The translations under genes were made by a program, and so were the position numbers. A model generated the notes under the pieces. The model did not search any database. It was given only the letters and a program-made list of their open reading frames with translations, and was not told the origin of the DNA. DNA of 64,000 nucleotides from NCBI GenBank assembly GCA_026122225.1, contig JANEZZ010000400.1:1054001-1118000 (forward strand), given 5' to 3'. Positions 1-11,173 of the stretch are shown here, piece by piece. Numbering within the stretch: the first letter of the stretch is position 1; the number at the start of each line of letters is the position of its first letter. Source of the DNA: Heloderma charlesbogerti (taxonomy: Eukaryota > Chordata > Lepidosauria > Squamata > Helodermatidae).

Positions 1-89
1 GTTTTAAAGCCATTTACATGAAAGTACATAGACAATATACACAAACAACATATAACTAAAAACAACTTTGAACAGTCAGTCATAACTAA

Positions 90-640
90 ATACACATTCA
101 GGATCGATTAAAACTCATCATTTGCTACCAAATGCCTGGGAAAAGAGACCACCAGCTTAAGACCTCAGCACCAAGTCTTAAGCTGGTGCTGAAAAGATAG
201 CAATGTTAGTTCCAGGTGGACCTCATTGGGGAGCTCATTCCACAGATTGGGGCCACCACTGAGGAGGCCTTCTCCCTCGTTGCCGCCTTCTGCGCTTCCC
301 TTGGTGGAGGCACTCAGAGGAGGACCTTAGATGTTGAACTTAGGTATGGGTAGGTTCATTTCAGTAGAGGCCTGCCATCAGGTATTGTGGTCCCAAGCCA
401 TGTAGGGCTTTATAGGTTAAAACCAGCACCTTGAATTGAACTCAGAAGCATACAGGCAGCCAGTGCAGATGGGCCAGAATCGCTCTTATATGTGCGGACG
501 TCCTAGTCCCAGTTATCAGTTTGGCCGCTGCATTTTGCACAAGCGACAACTTCCAAACCATCTTCAAAGACAGCCCCATGTAGAGCACATTGCTGTAATC
601 TAACTTGGAGGTTACCAGGTTTCACATATGTGTGAAAAGA
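90..640 (-). mobile_element. L2-like LINE fragment (3' part, decayed)
   Basis: Read on the minus strand this matches, segment by segment, the C-terminal coding part of the L2 element at 7031-8412, for example the stretch meaning 'leads to a truncated LLFR/ELR-type C-terminus' around 210-320 and the antisense of 'MWSALQ..CNALY'-like positions around 550-610. It is strongly diverged and has no usable frame. The leftmost AT-rich 90 bases may be its 3' UTR. A small inverted repeat (12-bp arms, 152-163 and 175-186) lies inside. CR1 is less likely because the match is to the L2 copy and to the L2-like piece at 42590-43020. Confidence 0.65.
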
Positions 641-759
641 CCACTGAAGGGATGGTTAGAAACATAAGTCAGACTTCGGGAAGAGCATTCATTTTCAATC
701 ACCGCTATGCCTTTTAGGGAAAATAGAATCATACCCCCCTAGTAGCAGGCATTCACTAC

Positions 760-897
760 TGCAAGGGTGAGCAGAAAGTAGATCTCCAGATTTTGGGGAC
801 TTCAACTCCCAGCATTCCTGACCATTGACCATGCTGGAGGGGCTTCTGGGAGTTGAAGCCCCAACCATTTGGACATCTGCCTGCTGCTCACCCTGCA
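760..897. mobile_element. Palindromic MITE-like hairpin
   Basis: The ends are inverted repeats (GCAAGGGTGAGCAG at 761-774 against CTGCTCACCCTGCA ending at 897) and the inner arms carry CTTCAACTCCCAG and CTGGGAGTTGAAG. The whole 138 bp can fold into one hairpin. The inner arm motif recurs at 13312-13431, 30553-30679 and, more weakly, 35628-35741, so this is a dispersed family. Superfamily is not assignable from the sequence alone; a hAT-type MITE is a guess. Confidence 0.65.
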
Positions 898-1770
898 CTA
901 CTGCCCTTTCCCAGTCAGTCAGTCCTTTCTGGCACCTCTTATAACTCAGGAAGCGAAACGGTGGAGCACATACATGGTAGGCCTCACCTCTCCAAGGACA
1001 ACCAGGTATGTATTGAAACACATAGAGTGTTTTAAATAGTTAAAATGCTCACAATAAAAAGCAGAAATATAGTTACTGTTCCCCCTAAAAATTCCTGAAA
1101 TCTAATAAACATAGCCAGGAGGAACTTCATTAAAAATATTATTGAAGGAATATCATCATTCAGACCAGAGAAGCTTAGCTTCTTAACGAAGAGCGCCCCA
1201 TAGATCTGGCTCTTAGGTTGCTAGAAGAACGGAAACATACAATTCTGTCTGCTGTAGATGCTTCCGGACAGAGTGCTCATAGTGTTAGCAACCCAAAGGC
1301 ACTGTGCAGCTGTTCTTTCATTTTCTCCTTACTGGATTTTTTATGTTAAGGAAAAAGAAGAAATGGTAGGAAAACACGGGAAGATTATGAGTCGAAGACA
1401 TCACTGTCTGAACCTGTAAAGTTCTGTGAATGAGGCATGGTGATAGCACCACATAAAGGCCTCATCTAAAAGCTTTGAGGCATTTCTGCAATCTACCAAA
1501 GCTTTAGATATCTTGAAGTTCCACTGATGTCAGTTTTACTTCAGTGCACTGTGATACTACCATGAGATTTGTCTGGACAAATCCCTTTGTCTGGACTTGC
1601 TATCCTTTGTTCACTCACTTTTTATGGAACATCCACATGACATTGTTGTTAGCCTATTCCATTCTAGTGTTTTCTGAGTAATCCATGGATGTGTGTGGTT
1701 TTCAGACCTGATTTTGGTGATAAAATGCAATTGCAGCACCAGCTTCTCCAGGTTGGACAGGCAAAGACTA
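898..1770. other. Unassigned non-coding stretch
   Basis: No recognisable repeat, RNA gene or coding signal. AT-rich, unremarkable. The short open frames overlapping the hairpin at its left edge have no family features. Confidence 0.5.
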
Positions 1771-1986
1771 TTCACAGTTCCTGTGCCTTGAAATGGACAT
1801 TTCTTTGCAAATTCAGCCCCTTGTATTTCTTCCTGTGATCTGGCCTGGGGGATTAGTGCTGAATGGCCTCTGATTTGGCCCTTGAATAGCCTCTCTAAAT
1901 CTCTCCAATGCCAGTTTCTCTTTCCAAGGAGGGATGCGTTAATTACTTGATACCTCTCATTTGTAAGGGCTTAAATAGTTTCATCA
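1771..1986. repeat. 216-bp direct repeat, copy 1
   Basis: Starts TTCACAGTTCCTGTGCC and ends AATAGTTTCATCA. The same 216 bp, without length change and with only a limited number of substitutions, recurs in the same orientation at 3573-3788. Flanks outside these limits do not match. No terminal inverted repeats, no tRNA promoter boxes and no poly-A tail that I can see belong to it. It could be a solo LTR, a transposon fragment or a local segmental copy. Confidence 0.8.
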
Positions 1987-2373
1987 GGTTTTTTTTTTTT
2001 TAAAGATAAAATAATGAGAAGATATCATTATTACAAAGGTTTATGAGTGCAAAGATGGAAACATGAGTCCAGGGCTACACAGCTTGCAACCTGCATGTTA
2101 GCATGTGCTAGCAGTAGCCCCCAGATATGACATAAAGGCAGCACAATGAATTTATTTCAGAATGTTTGACTTTGCCTTATCCTCAGCAACTCTGGGAGTA
2201 AAACATTCCAAAAGGCTGCTACCAGTCAAACAGAAAATACAAATTTAGAAACAAACTTCCTAAAAAGAAAATTCAGCACACAGCATATCAGATTAAAATC
2301 CCTTCTAAGCAAGGTTTTACTGACTAATTGTGTCCAGATGGCTGTTAACAATGCAAATAATACCATAGATTAC

Positions 2374-2722
2374 AGAGGGCTTCTTCACGCAAAGTTTGTG
2401 GATCCTTTAGATGACGTCGTTAACCTCCAGGGCGTCTCCTGCACAAAATGATTTTTATTCCATTTTTTGAAAGATTGGAGATAATGATCTATCAAATTAC
2501 AGTGCCTGAGTTCCCTTGTGAAAAGAGGGAAATTCGGAATAAGAGGCGCTAGACCACAGCGCCATCTAGCGGCTGTATAATGAAACATATAGAAGACTCA
2601 GATAAGAAAAGAGAGGGGGAAGGAAGTGCATGTAAAGGGAGTCTGTTGTGATCCTGCATTTAAAACGGAAGCAGAAAGCCCCATTTTAAATGGGGGATTT
2701 TAGGCTGATGTAGAGATGCTCA
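2374..2722 (+). mobile_element. ~390-bp non-autonomous DNA transposon, copy 1
   Basis: Member of a family with copies at 30976-31372, 45501-45846 plus 49086-49135, and 62184-62556 (minus). Left end GGGCTTCTTCAC, right end GGTGTAGAGATGCTC-like; the two ends are imperfect inverted repeats. Shared internal blocks include GATGACGTCGTTAACCTCCA and GATCCTGCATTTAAAA. This copy lacks roughly 38 bp near the left end that the others have. No coding capacity. Confidence 0.75.
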
Positions 2723-2782
2723 GTCACCTATTTTGAAGTAACTGGATTTGTGCTTCTGACATACCTACTCGGTACCATGAAC

Positions 2783-2880
2783 CATTTACAGTGAAATCTG
2801 TGCATGTCTGAAGCAAGTCCCATTGAGTTTAATGGCAAGTGCAATTGAGGTCAATGGAACTTACTCCCAGGTAAGTGTGA
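2783..2880. mobile_element. Palindromic MITE remnant
   Basis: Carries the arm motif CAAGTCCCATTGAGTTTAAT and, downstream, its inverted counterpart CAATGGAACTTACTCCCAGG. Pieces of the same motif occur at 22612-22650, 49440-49490 and in the MITEs at 33388, 36941 and 63420. Family name unknown. Confidence 0.55.
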
Positions 2881-3389
2881 ATAATCCATTGTTTTCAAAA
2901 CAATAGTCTCTTGGTTGTATAAAATCATGAGCTGGCCAGAAATTTAAGTTCTCCTAAGGAATAATCATATGTGATCTAAAACACTAGCTGGGTGATATTC
3001 TCCTGCTATCCATAAATGGCACCTCTGGAGCGTCGATCGTTGAGGACTTTATGGAGAAGTTCGAGTATCACAGACTGCCTTGGAACAGAATGATTTGTAT
3101 TTTTATGCATGGAACATAAAGCAAGACAACCAATGCATTTAACACCAAACCTGTATCTATGGTGGGGACCTCTTTCAGCCTGATGGCCATATTCCATTTT
3201 GGAGAAGGACTCTGGGACAACATTCCAGTGGTGGTTGGGCCTGAAGGCAAAGGGGGTGGAGCCAAAGACAAAAGGGGTGGGATCAAAAATACACACACAC
3301 ACCAGCATACTTTAGCTTAAAGCTCTTAGGGCCCGTCACTAAGCCTTAGGAGAGATATTTCAACCTTTTAGAAAGGGGTAAAAACTACA
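2881..3389. other. Unassigned stretch with short CA run
   Basis: A 100-codon minus frame (3006-3308) has no family features. A (CA)n run sits at about 3289-3303. GGGGTGG-rich segments around 3240-3280 may belong to the element whose end is at 3522. Confidence 0.4.
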
Positions 3390-3522
3390 TAAAAGCTGGG
3401 GAACTACTGCACACTCAGTGGTTGGGGCAAAGGGGGTGAGGTGAGGGGAAGGGGGCATCTGAGGAACCCCAGAGGGTCATATTTGGCCCCTGGGCCAGGG
3501 GCTCCCCACCCCTGACCTATAT
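3390..3522 (-). mobile_element. hAT-like transposon end (tentative)
   Basis: On the minus strand the segment begins CAGGGGTGGGGAGC at about 3521, followed by GGCCAAATATGACCCTC. CAGGGGTGGG-type termini are typical of non-autonomous hAT elements. The opposite end was not found, so the element is fragmentary. Confidence 0.45.
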
Positions 3523-3572
3523 AGAATACAGTAAATCAGCTCAACCCTTAACTCTGGCAAACAGAATTAGTT

Positions 3573-3788
3573 TTCACAGTTCCTGTGCCTTTAAATGGAC
3601 ATTTCTTTGCAAATTTTGCCCCTTGTATTTCTTCCTGTGATCTGGCCTGGGGGATTAGTGCTGAATGGCCTCTGATTTGGCCCTTGAATAGCCTCTCTAA
3701 ATTGCCCCAATGCCAATTTCTCTTTCTATGGAGGGGAGTGTTAATTACTGGATTCCTCTCATCTTTAAGGGCTTAAATAGTTTCATCA
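3573..3788. repeat. 216-bp direct repeat, copy 2
   Basis: Same limits and orientation as 1771-1986; most of the differences lie between about 3605 and 3625 and between 3700 and 3770. The two copies are 1.6 kb apart. Confidence 0.8.
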
Positions 3789-6190
3789 TTTAGTTCAGCT
3801 GATTTAGTTCTGTTGAAGTCAATGGTGTGCATGTGAAGTCCAAATAGTTCTAGAATTGTAAACCTCCAGTCAATATTTCTTCCATTTGGCCTACAAATTA
3901 TATGGGTGCAATGCCATAGAAGAATCTTTATTCTTCTCTAAACACAGTTTGAGTATCTCCCACTTTAGTTTTACTTTCAAATAGTCCAGAACAAAATTTT
4001 GTGAGATCATCCTCATCACCATCTAATTCATCATACTTTAGTTGGCTTTAAACCCACCATAGGATGATCCAACAACTAATATCCCTACAGAAATTATTCC
4101 TAAAATTAAAAAAAGAGGCAACACGGGCGTCTCAGTTTTCAACAGTAAGCTGTTTTATGCATTCTTGCAGTTAATAACTTATCCTAGGTATTAAATCTGT
4201 CACATTCCTTTTACTTGGACCAGTGTTGAAGAATTTATAGCAGGAGACCCAGATGTGACCCAGCAATTTGAAAACATATAAGAGATATGAATCCAATTAG
4301 TTTCTGTCCAAATGCTGACACATATACTCTGTATCAATATGTGACATCTGAACAAGTCATATTTAATACCGAACTGAAAGTGATGGCAAAAATGAAAACA
4401 TGGGAATTACTTAACACTCACTCTCTGATCACAATTCACTCTTGAAAAAGTACATCAACCTGCCCTGTTTGATTTAGATGCCAAGATAAAATATTATTTG
4501 AAATGCCTGCCCAGAGAACAGAAATTTTGCTCTTTTTGTCCCTCTCTGATCCCTGTCCTCTCTGTCTTTCACGGTACTTACAACTTTAACAACAAAAGCA
4601 GTTGCTTGTACAAGTGCATAAAAATGCAAATCATTTTGCAGAAGAAAAACAGATGTCAACAGCTCACTACAAAATCCCAAATAAATATTGCTGGGACCTC
4701 TGCAGGTGGTTTCTTTTCTTTCTTTTACAAAGCACTTGCTATAACTATGTGTATTTTTAATAGAATGTGCTTATGTCAGAAATGGTCCTTTCACTGCTTT
4801 TTTTTTTAAGGTAGAAAAATGAAAAGTTTTTGTTTTCCTTGTAGAACATCACGACTGCTGATTTGTATGAAAGTGATATGCAAGTTACAGAATGAGGCTC
4901 AATACATATGGTTCCCTTAAAATGGGGGTGTGTGGTATCCCTGGACTTTGTCTTGGGGACCAGCCAGTAGCAAAGGCTTGGTAGACAAAAAAACAAAAAG
5001 CTAGAACAGCTGCAAAGACTAAAAATGCACACTCAATAAGCTTTAAAAGTGGACAGAATCAGTGGAAGAATTTTCACATTTCCAAGGGATACTTTTCCTG
5101 TGTCAGCTTCATTATCATTTATCATTATGTAACCCTCTGTAGTGCACAGTCCTTTTTGTCCCTTAGGAGCTGTTGTAGGGGCCTGAAGGGTTTGGTCTTC
5201 AGTCCCCTACTTTGGGACGGGGTTCTGAGGAGAGTGGCAATCAGACGCACTGAAACAGCACACTCCATCTTAAGGGCTTGTCTTGGTGAACCCTTTTACC
5301 AGTCTCATTGCAATAAAATCCAGACACATAAACATTATACACGCTGTGAACTTTAATGTTCCAGTTTCTTCTATCAGTGGAAAGCAGACAGTTTCACCCT
5401 GTAATCTAGTATAATATGTAACATTCCATGTACCAAGATAATACATTTTTTTGAGTTCCTAGATGAACAAGATCATTATATTATGTCCTAGCAATGGTCA
5501 AATGCCTCAGCTGCTTAGAGTTCTTTGTTTTGACTTTTGATTTTTAAGAGGATGGTAACATGCTTTTGACAGCACAGTAAACTATAATAAGATATTGTCT
5601 TTTCTATCATAGGAAAACAAAATCTACAAGCTTCCAAAAAGGGGAGGGAGAGCCAGTTTCACCGGCAAGCAGCAATAGAGGAAAAACCTGCTGTGAAGTA
5701 TTTCATTTTTGTGATTCTTTTAACAATTTACTGAAGAAAATAGCACATAATGGAAGTTGGGTTTTCTTAAGGGAGTCATAAATAAAATAGTGGTATAATC
5801 AAAAGGACAGAAGAAGAAAGACACTTCTGATATTTAATTCTTATTTACGTTCACCTCCATAATTTATGGCTTGCAGGCAAACGTGGAAGGTTACAAAATA
5901 CAATAACTCAACCTCCTGTGTGTTTTCCTGCTGCACCCTGCCTGTTAAAGCCTTCCAAAGCTTGAACCTGCTGCTTTAATTTACTGCTTTCTACTCAGTG
6001 ATTAGAGTGGGGTTTGAAAAGGTCTTCAGAAAAAGTGGTGAGCTTTCTGTAGGATTTGTTACCAGAGCTTGTTCATCTCTCTGATCAATAGCGTGCTGCA
6101 GTCTAGGTCTCTTGCATGGTCTCCTGAGGATGCACACTTCAGCTCAGGGAACTTTCCAATGATTTCATCTCAAAGAGAGAGGTTTTCATA
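3789..6190. other. Unassigned AT-rich non-coding stretch
   Basis: About 2.4 kb in which I find no repeat family, RNA gene or exon-like frame. Short open frames here show no domain. The segment 5150-5400 (moderately GC-rich, with AATAAAA at about 5313) could be an old LTR or processed transcript end, but nothing firm supports it. Confidence 0.5.
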
Positions 6191-6194
6191 TAAA

Positions 6195-6198
<4 letters not shown>

Positions 6199-6226
<28 letters not shown>

Positions 6227-6292
6227 AAATATGTGTGTTGCATCACACACACATGCACGCGCGTGTGCACACACACGCACATACACACACAA
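6199..6292. repeat. (GA)n followed by imperfect (CA)n/(GC)n microsatellite
   Basis: GAGAGA run at 6199-6227, then alternating CACACA/GCGCGTGTG at 6244-6292. The purine-pyrimidine alternation is strong. Short open frames on both strands across it are products of the dinucleotide repeats. Confidence 0.9.
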
Positions 6293-6416
6293 ACCCCTAG
6301 ATACTTAAAAGCTCTCTGCAGTTCACTGAAACAAAACAGTCTTCTCCTCAGCCACATAATTGGTACATTAAAATCTACAGTTAATTTAATCTTTCAAAAC
6401 GAATGTGTGTATGTAG

Positions 6417-6618
6417 GAACATAGGAAGCTACCTTATATTGAATTAGTATTGTCTACTCATGTAGTTCAGCATTGTCTACACTGATTGGCAGCACATCTC
6501 CAGGTTTTCAGACAGGTCAGGAGTCTTTTCCATCCCTACCTAGAGATGCCAGTGAATGAACCTTCTGGAACCTTCTCCAGGTAAAGCATATGCTTTACTG
6601 CTGAGCTGCAGCCCTGCC
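6417..6618 (-). mobile_element. tRNA-derived SINE
   Basis: Antisense copy of the SINE also seen at 31806-31981, 32424-32616, 51236-51410 and 51501-51693. The tRNA-like head is at the right (minus strand: CAGCAGTAAAGCATATGCTT region with decayed A and B boxes), and the tail at the left reads CCTATGTTCC on the minus strand. The body holds the shared CTGCCAGTCAGTGTAGAC-type block. Decayed; a functional tRNA is excluded because no cloverleaf closes. Confidence 0.8.
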
Positions 6619-6640
6619 AACACAGTTGAATTTAGGAATA

Positions 6641-6656
6641 CACACACACACACATT
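6641..6656. repeat. (CA)n microsatellite
   Basis: About eight CA units. Confidence 0.9.
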
Positions 6657-6710
6657 TTTGGACTTACACCAGTGAATGATGACAATCCCATTTAGATAAC
6701 TGTCAACATT

Positions 6711-7030
6711 CAGATTGATTATGTACTTTGCAGCCAAAGATGGAGAAGCTCTATACAGTCAGTAAAAACAAGACCTGGAGCTGACTGTGGCTCAGGTCAT
6801 GAGCTTCTTGTTGCAAAATTTCAGCTTAAATTGAAGAACATAGGGAAAACCACTAAACCATTCAAGTATGACCTAAATCATATCCCTTATGAATATACAG
6901 TGGAGGTGAGGAATAGATTTAAGGGATTAGACCTGATAGACAGAGCGCCTGAGGAACTATGGACGGAGGTCCGTAACATTGTTCAGGAGGCAGCAACTCA
7001 ATCCATCCCAAAGAAAAAGAAATGCAAGAA
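6711..7030 (+). mobile_element. BovB/RTE LINE copy A, part 1 (5'-truncated)
   Basis: Begins inside the endonuclease domain at the position equal to 26668 of copy B and 46843 of copy C (CAGATTGATTATGT). It encodes the end of the APE-type endonuclease and the linker, on one open frame (6831 onward), until an L2 element interrupts it at 7031. The rest of copy A resumes at 8413. The truncation at the 5' side is typical for target-primed reverse transcription. Confidence 0.9.
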
Positions 7031-8412
7031 TATTATTATTAAATTATTATTAAAATTATTAAATGCCCATCTGGCTGGTCACCCAGCCACTCTGGGCGAT
7101 GTACAACATACAATAAAACAGTTTAAAACAATACAATTCTACCATAAAAACATTTTCTAAAATACCCTAACCCACCCCAAATGCCTGCCTGAACAACAGC
7201 GTTTTTAATGCACGATGGAAGCTCATTAAAGAGGGGGCATGACGGAGTTCCCTAGGGAGGGAGTTCCACAGAGTGGGGGCTACCACAGAAAAGGCCCTCC
7301 CCCTCGTCCCCACCAGTCTAGCTGTCCTGGCTGATGGGACAGAGAGAAGGCCATCTGAGGCTGATCTTGTTAAGCGGCCTGTCTGGTGCTGCTGGAGGCG
7401 CTCCTTAAGATAGGCTGGGCCAGAACCATATAGGGTTTTAAAGGCCAAAACCAACACCTTGAATTTGGCCCGGAAAACAGCTGGTAACCAGTGCAACTCC
7501 TTCAGCACTGGAATGATGTGATCTCGCCGGCGGCTGCCTTTAATCAGGCGAGCCGCCACATTCTGTACCAGCTGCAGTTTCCGAACCGTCTTCAAGGGTA
7601 ACCCCACGTAGAGCGCATTACAGTAGTCTAAACGAGAGGAGACCAGGGCATGTACTACCGATGGGAGCAGATGGTCGGGAAGGAAGGGGCGCAGCCGCCG
7701 TATCAGATGGAGTTGATACAGCGCTGTCTGGCTCACAGCTGACACCTGAGCCTCCATGGACAGCTGGGAGTCCAAAATGACCCCCAGGCTGCGGACCTGG
7801 TCTTTCAAGGGTAGCCGTACCCCATTCAACACCAGGTCAACATCCCCTAGCCTCCTCTTGTCTCCCACCAAAAGTACCTCGGTCTTGTCAGGGTTCAGCT
7901 TCAGCTTATTCCTCCCCATCCAGCCACTCACCGTCTCCAGACATTTGGACAGGGATTCTACGGCCAACCTTGGTGAAGATTTGAATGAGAGGTAGAGCTG
8001 CGTGTCATCCGCATATTGATGACACTGTACCCCAAACCTCCTGATGATAGCCCCCAGCAGCTTCACATAGATGTTAAATAGCATCGGGGAGAGGATGGAA
8101 CCCTGTGGCACCCCACAAGTGAGTGGCCACGGGTCCGAAACCTCCTCTCCCAGTGCTACCCTCTGGTACCTGCCGGAGAGGAAGGACCGGAACCACCGCA
8201 ATACGGTGTCTCCAATGCCCAACCCCTCCAGGCGGTCCAGGAGGATACCGTGGTCAACGGTATCAAAAGCTGCTGAGAGGTCGAGGAGAACAAGGAAGGA
8301 GCATTCACCCCTATCCAGAGCCCTCCTCATATCATCCACCAAGGCGACCAAGGCCGTTTCTGTCCCATGCCCAAGCCTGAAGCTCGACTGAAATGGGCCT
8401 AGATAATCACAG
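7031..8412 (-). mobile_element. L2-clade LINE, 5'-truncated, inserted in BovB copy A
   Basis: Minus-strand insertion. Its 3' end is at 7031, where the minus strand ends in TTAATAATAATTTAATAA-type repeats after the conserved tail GGCTGGGTGACCAGCC, also seen at 52310 and, diverged, at 21140. Its 5' limit at about 8412 is where BovB sequence (GAAAGCACAG) resumes. Only 2-5 bp can be shared between the two junctions, consistent with the short or absent target duplications of this clade. Confidence 0.9.
7167..8404 (-). CDS. L2 reverse transcriptase, C-terminal part, open frame
   Basis: Uninterrupted frame on the minus strand, open from the 5' truncation point (about 8404) to a stop at 7167, more than 400 codons. 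Counting from the TTG codon at 8351: motif A LLDLSAAFD with Asp24, GVPQGSILSP at 80-89, catalytic QYADD at 112-116, then the thumb and C-terminal region with SSRLDYCNALY and the closing WNSLPRELR. These residues are those of the CR1/L2 superclade; L2 is favoured by the LDLSAAFDTVDH wording and the tail repeat. The endonuclease and N-terminal part are missing, so it is not an autonomous element. No true start codon is expected because the 5' end is cut. The intact frame suggests a recent insertion. Confidence 0.88.
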
Positions 8413-10311
8413 TGAAAGCACAGAGGCTGTCTGATGAGGCTTTACAAGTAGCTGAGGAAAGAAGGGAAGCAAAAAGCAAGGGAGAAAGGGGAAAATATAT
8501 CCAACTGAATGCAGAATTCCAGAGAATAACAAGGAGAGACAAGAAGGCTTCTTAAATGAACAATGCAAAGAAATCGAGGAAAACAATAGAATGGGAAAGA
8601 CTACAGATCTTTTCAAGAAAATCGGAGATCTCAAGGGAACGTTTTGTGCAAAGACGAGCATGATAAAGGACAAAGAAGGCAGGGACCTAAGAGAAGCAGA
8701 TGAGATTAAGAGGTGGTGGAAAGAATACACAGAAGAACTATACAGGAAAGATCTGAATGTCCCTGATAGCCATGATAGTGCAGTCACTGAACTTGAGCCG
8801 GACATCCTAGAGAGTGAAGTCAACTGGGCCTTAGGAAGCATTAGTAACAACAAAGCTAGCGGAGATGACAGTATTACAGTGGAGCTATTTAAAATCCTAA
8901 AAGATGATGCTGTTAAAGTGCTGAACTCAATATGCCAACACATTTGGAACACTCAACATTGGCCACAAGACTGGAAAAGGTCAGTTTACATTCCAGTTCC
9001 AAAGACGGGCAATGCCAAAGAGTGTTCAAACTACCGTACAATTGTGCTCATTTGACATGCCAGCAAGGTTATGCTCAAAGTCCTACAAGGTAGGCTTCAG
9101 CAGCATGTGAACCGAGAACTACCAGAAGTGCAAGCTGGGTTTCGAAGAGGCAGAGGAACTAGAGATCAAATCACCAACGTTCGCTGGATCATGGAGAAAG
9201 CAAGAGAATTCCAGAAAAACGTCTATTTCTGCTTCATTGACTACGCTAAAGCCTTTGATTGTCTGGATCACAACAAACTGTGGCACATTCTTAAAGAGAT
9301 GGGAGTACCAGACCACCTTACCTGTCTCCTGAGAAACCTGTACGAGGGTCAAGAAGCAACAGTAAGAACCAGACATGGAACAACTGATTGGTTCAAAATT
9401 GGGAAAGGAGTACAACAAGGCTGTATATTGTTGCCCTGCTTATTTAATTGATATGCAGAGTACATCATGAGAAATGCCGGGTTGGATGAATCACAGGTTG
9501 GAATTAAGATTGCCGGGAGAATTATCAACAGCCTCAGATACGCAGATGATACCACCCTAATGGCAGAAAGCAAAGAGGATCTAAGGAGCCTTTGTTGAGG
9601 GTGAAAGTGGAGAGTGCAAAAGCTGGTTTGAAACTCAACATTAAAAAAATGAAGATCATGGCATCTGGCCCCACCACTTCCTAGCATATAGAAGTGGAAG
9701 AAATGGAAGCAGTGACAGATTTTACTTTCTTGGGCTCCAAGATCACTGCAGACGGTGACTGTAACCATGAAATTAAAAGACACTTGCTCCTTGGGAGGAA
9801 AGCTATGGCAAACCTAGACAGCATAGTAAGAAGCAGAGACATCACCTTGCCGACAAAGGTTCGTATAATCAAAGCTATGGTTTTCCCAGTAGCAACGTAT
9901 GGCTGTGAGAGCTGCACTATAAGGAAGGCTGAGCGCAGAAGAATGGATGCTTTCGAACTGTGGTGGTTGAGAAGACTCTTAACGAGTCCCCTGGACTGCA
10001 AGGAGGTCAAATCAGTCCATCCTAAAGGAAATCAACCCTGAGTGCTCATTGGAAGGACAGATACTGAAGCTGAAGCTCAAATATTTTGGGCACCTAATGC
10101 GAAGAGAAAACTCCCTGGAAAAGACCCTGATGCTGGGAAAGATAGAAGGCAAAAGGAGAAGGGGATGGCAGAGGATGAGATGGCTAGATAGCATCACCGA
10201 TGCAATGAATATGAATTTGAGCACACTCTGGGGGAGAGCAGAGGACAGGAAGGCCTGGCATGCTATGGTCCATGGGGTCACGAAGAGTTGGACACAACTT
10301 AACGACTGAAC
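8413..10311 (+). mobile_element. BovB/RTE LINE copy A, part 2
   Basis: Continuation after the L2 insertion through linker, reverse transcriptase and 3' end. Frame pieces are 8591-9055, 9071-9451, 9694-10041 and 10049-10309. Breaks: TGA at 9053, TGA at 9449, a 1-bp deletion near 9595 and a 1-bp insertion near 9985. RT motifs visible include DYAKAFD near 9240 and YADD near 9540. The end GGTCACGAAGAGTTGGACAC and CGACTGAACAAC is the usual RTE/BovB 3' terminus. An antisense frame at 8407-8952 is only a shadow. Confidence 0.92.
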
Positions 10312-10514
10312 AACTATACTACCACAGTAGGGACAGACCACAAAGCTTAAACATGACTTCACATGAATGGCAGCTCAAGGATACACCACCACGCCCTCAA
10401 AAATAATGCAATATCCACATCCATGGTCATGTAAATTAAGCATTTTTGCATAATTATACATTCTACTCTGGCTGCATAATTTGGTTTTGAAAAGCAAATA
10501 GCCAATGTTTCAAG

Positions 10515-10845
10515 GAAGCATGATGTAGTAGTAATGGGGGACTTCAATTTCCCCAATATTTGTTGGGAGACAAATTCTGCAAAACATGGCCCTTCCAGGA
10601 AATTCCTGACTTGTGTGGTGGATAACTTCCTCCTACAGAAAGTAGAGGAAGGAACTAGAGGACTGGTTATCCTTGACTTGATCCTAACCAACAGAGATGA
10701 CTTAGTGGATAAAGTGGCAGGTACAGGAACTCTGGGGGAAAGTGACCATGTTGTACTTGAGTTCTTGGTTCTAAAGGAAGCAAAAGCCAAGTGTAGCCAA
10801 ACCCGTACCCTGGATTTTAGGAAAGCTGAAAACTCAGAACAATGA
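10515..10845 (+). pseudogene. CR1 endonuclease C-terminal remnant
   Basis: About 110 codons ending in a TGA at 10843. Contains GDFNFP, LDLILTNR and the SDH motif (ESDHVV) that lies at the active site of APE-type endonucleases. The amino-terminal two thirds of the domain are absent. Confidence 0.85.
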
Positions 10846-11173
10846 TCAGTAAGGTCCCATGGCAAGCAATGCTAACGAGAAAAGGAGTCCAAGATGGGTG
10901 GGAGCTTTTAAAAAAGGAAATTCTCAAGGCACAATTACAAGTAATTCCAACAAGAAAAAAGGTGGAAGACAACAGAAGAAGCCAATGTGACTTCACAAAA
11001 AGCTTAGAGATGACCTGAAACAAAAAAGGACACATATAGGAAGTGGAAAGAAGGCCAAGCAACAAAGGCAGGTAGCACAGAATTGCAGGGATGGTGTCAG
11101 GAAGGCTTAAGCTGAAAATGAGCTGAGGTTAGCAAGGGACGCTAAAAGCAAAAAAAAAGCTTTCTTCAGCTAC

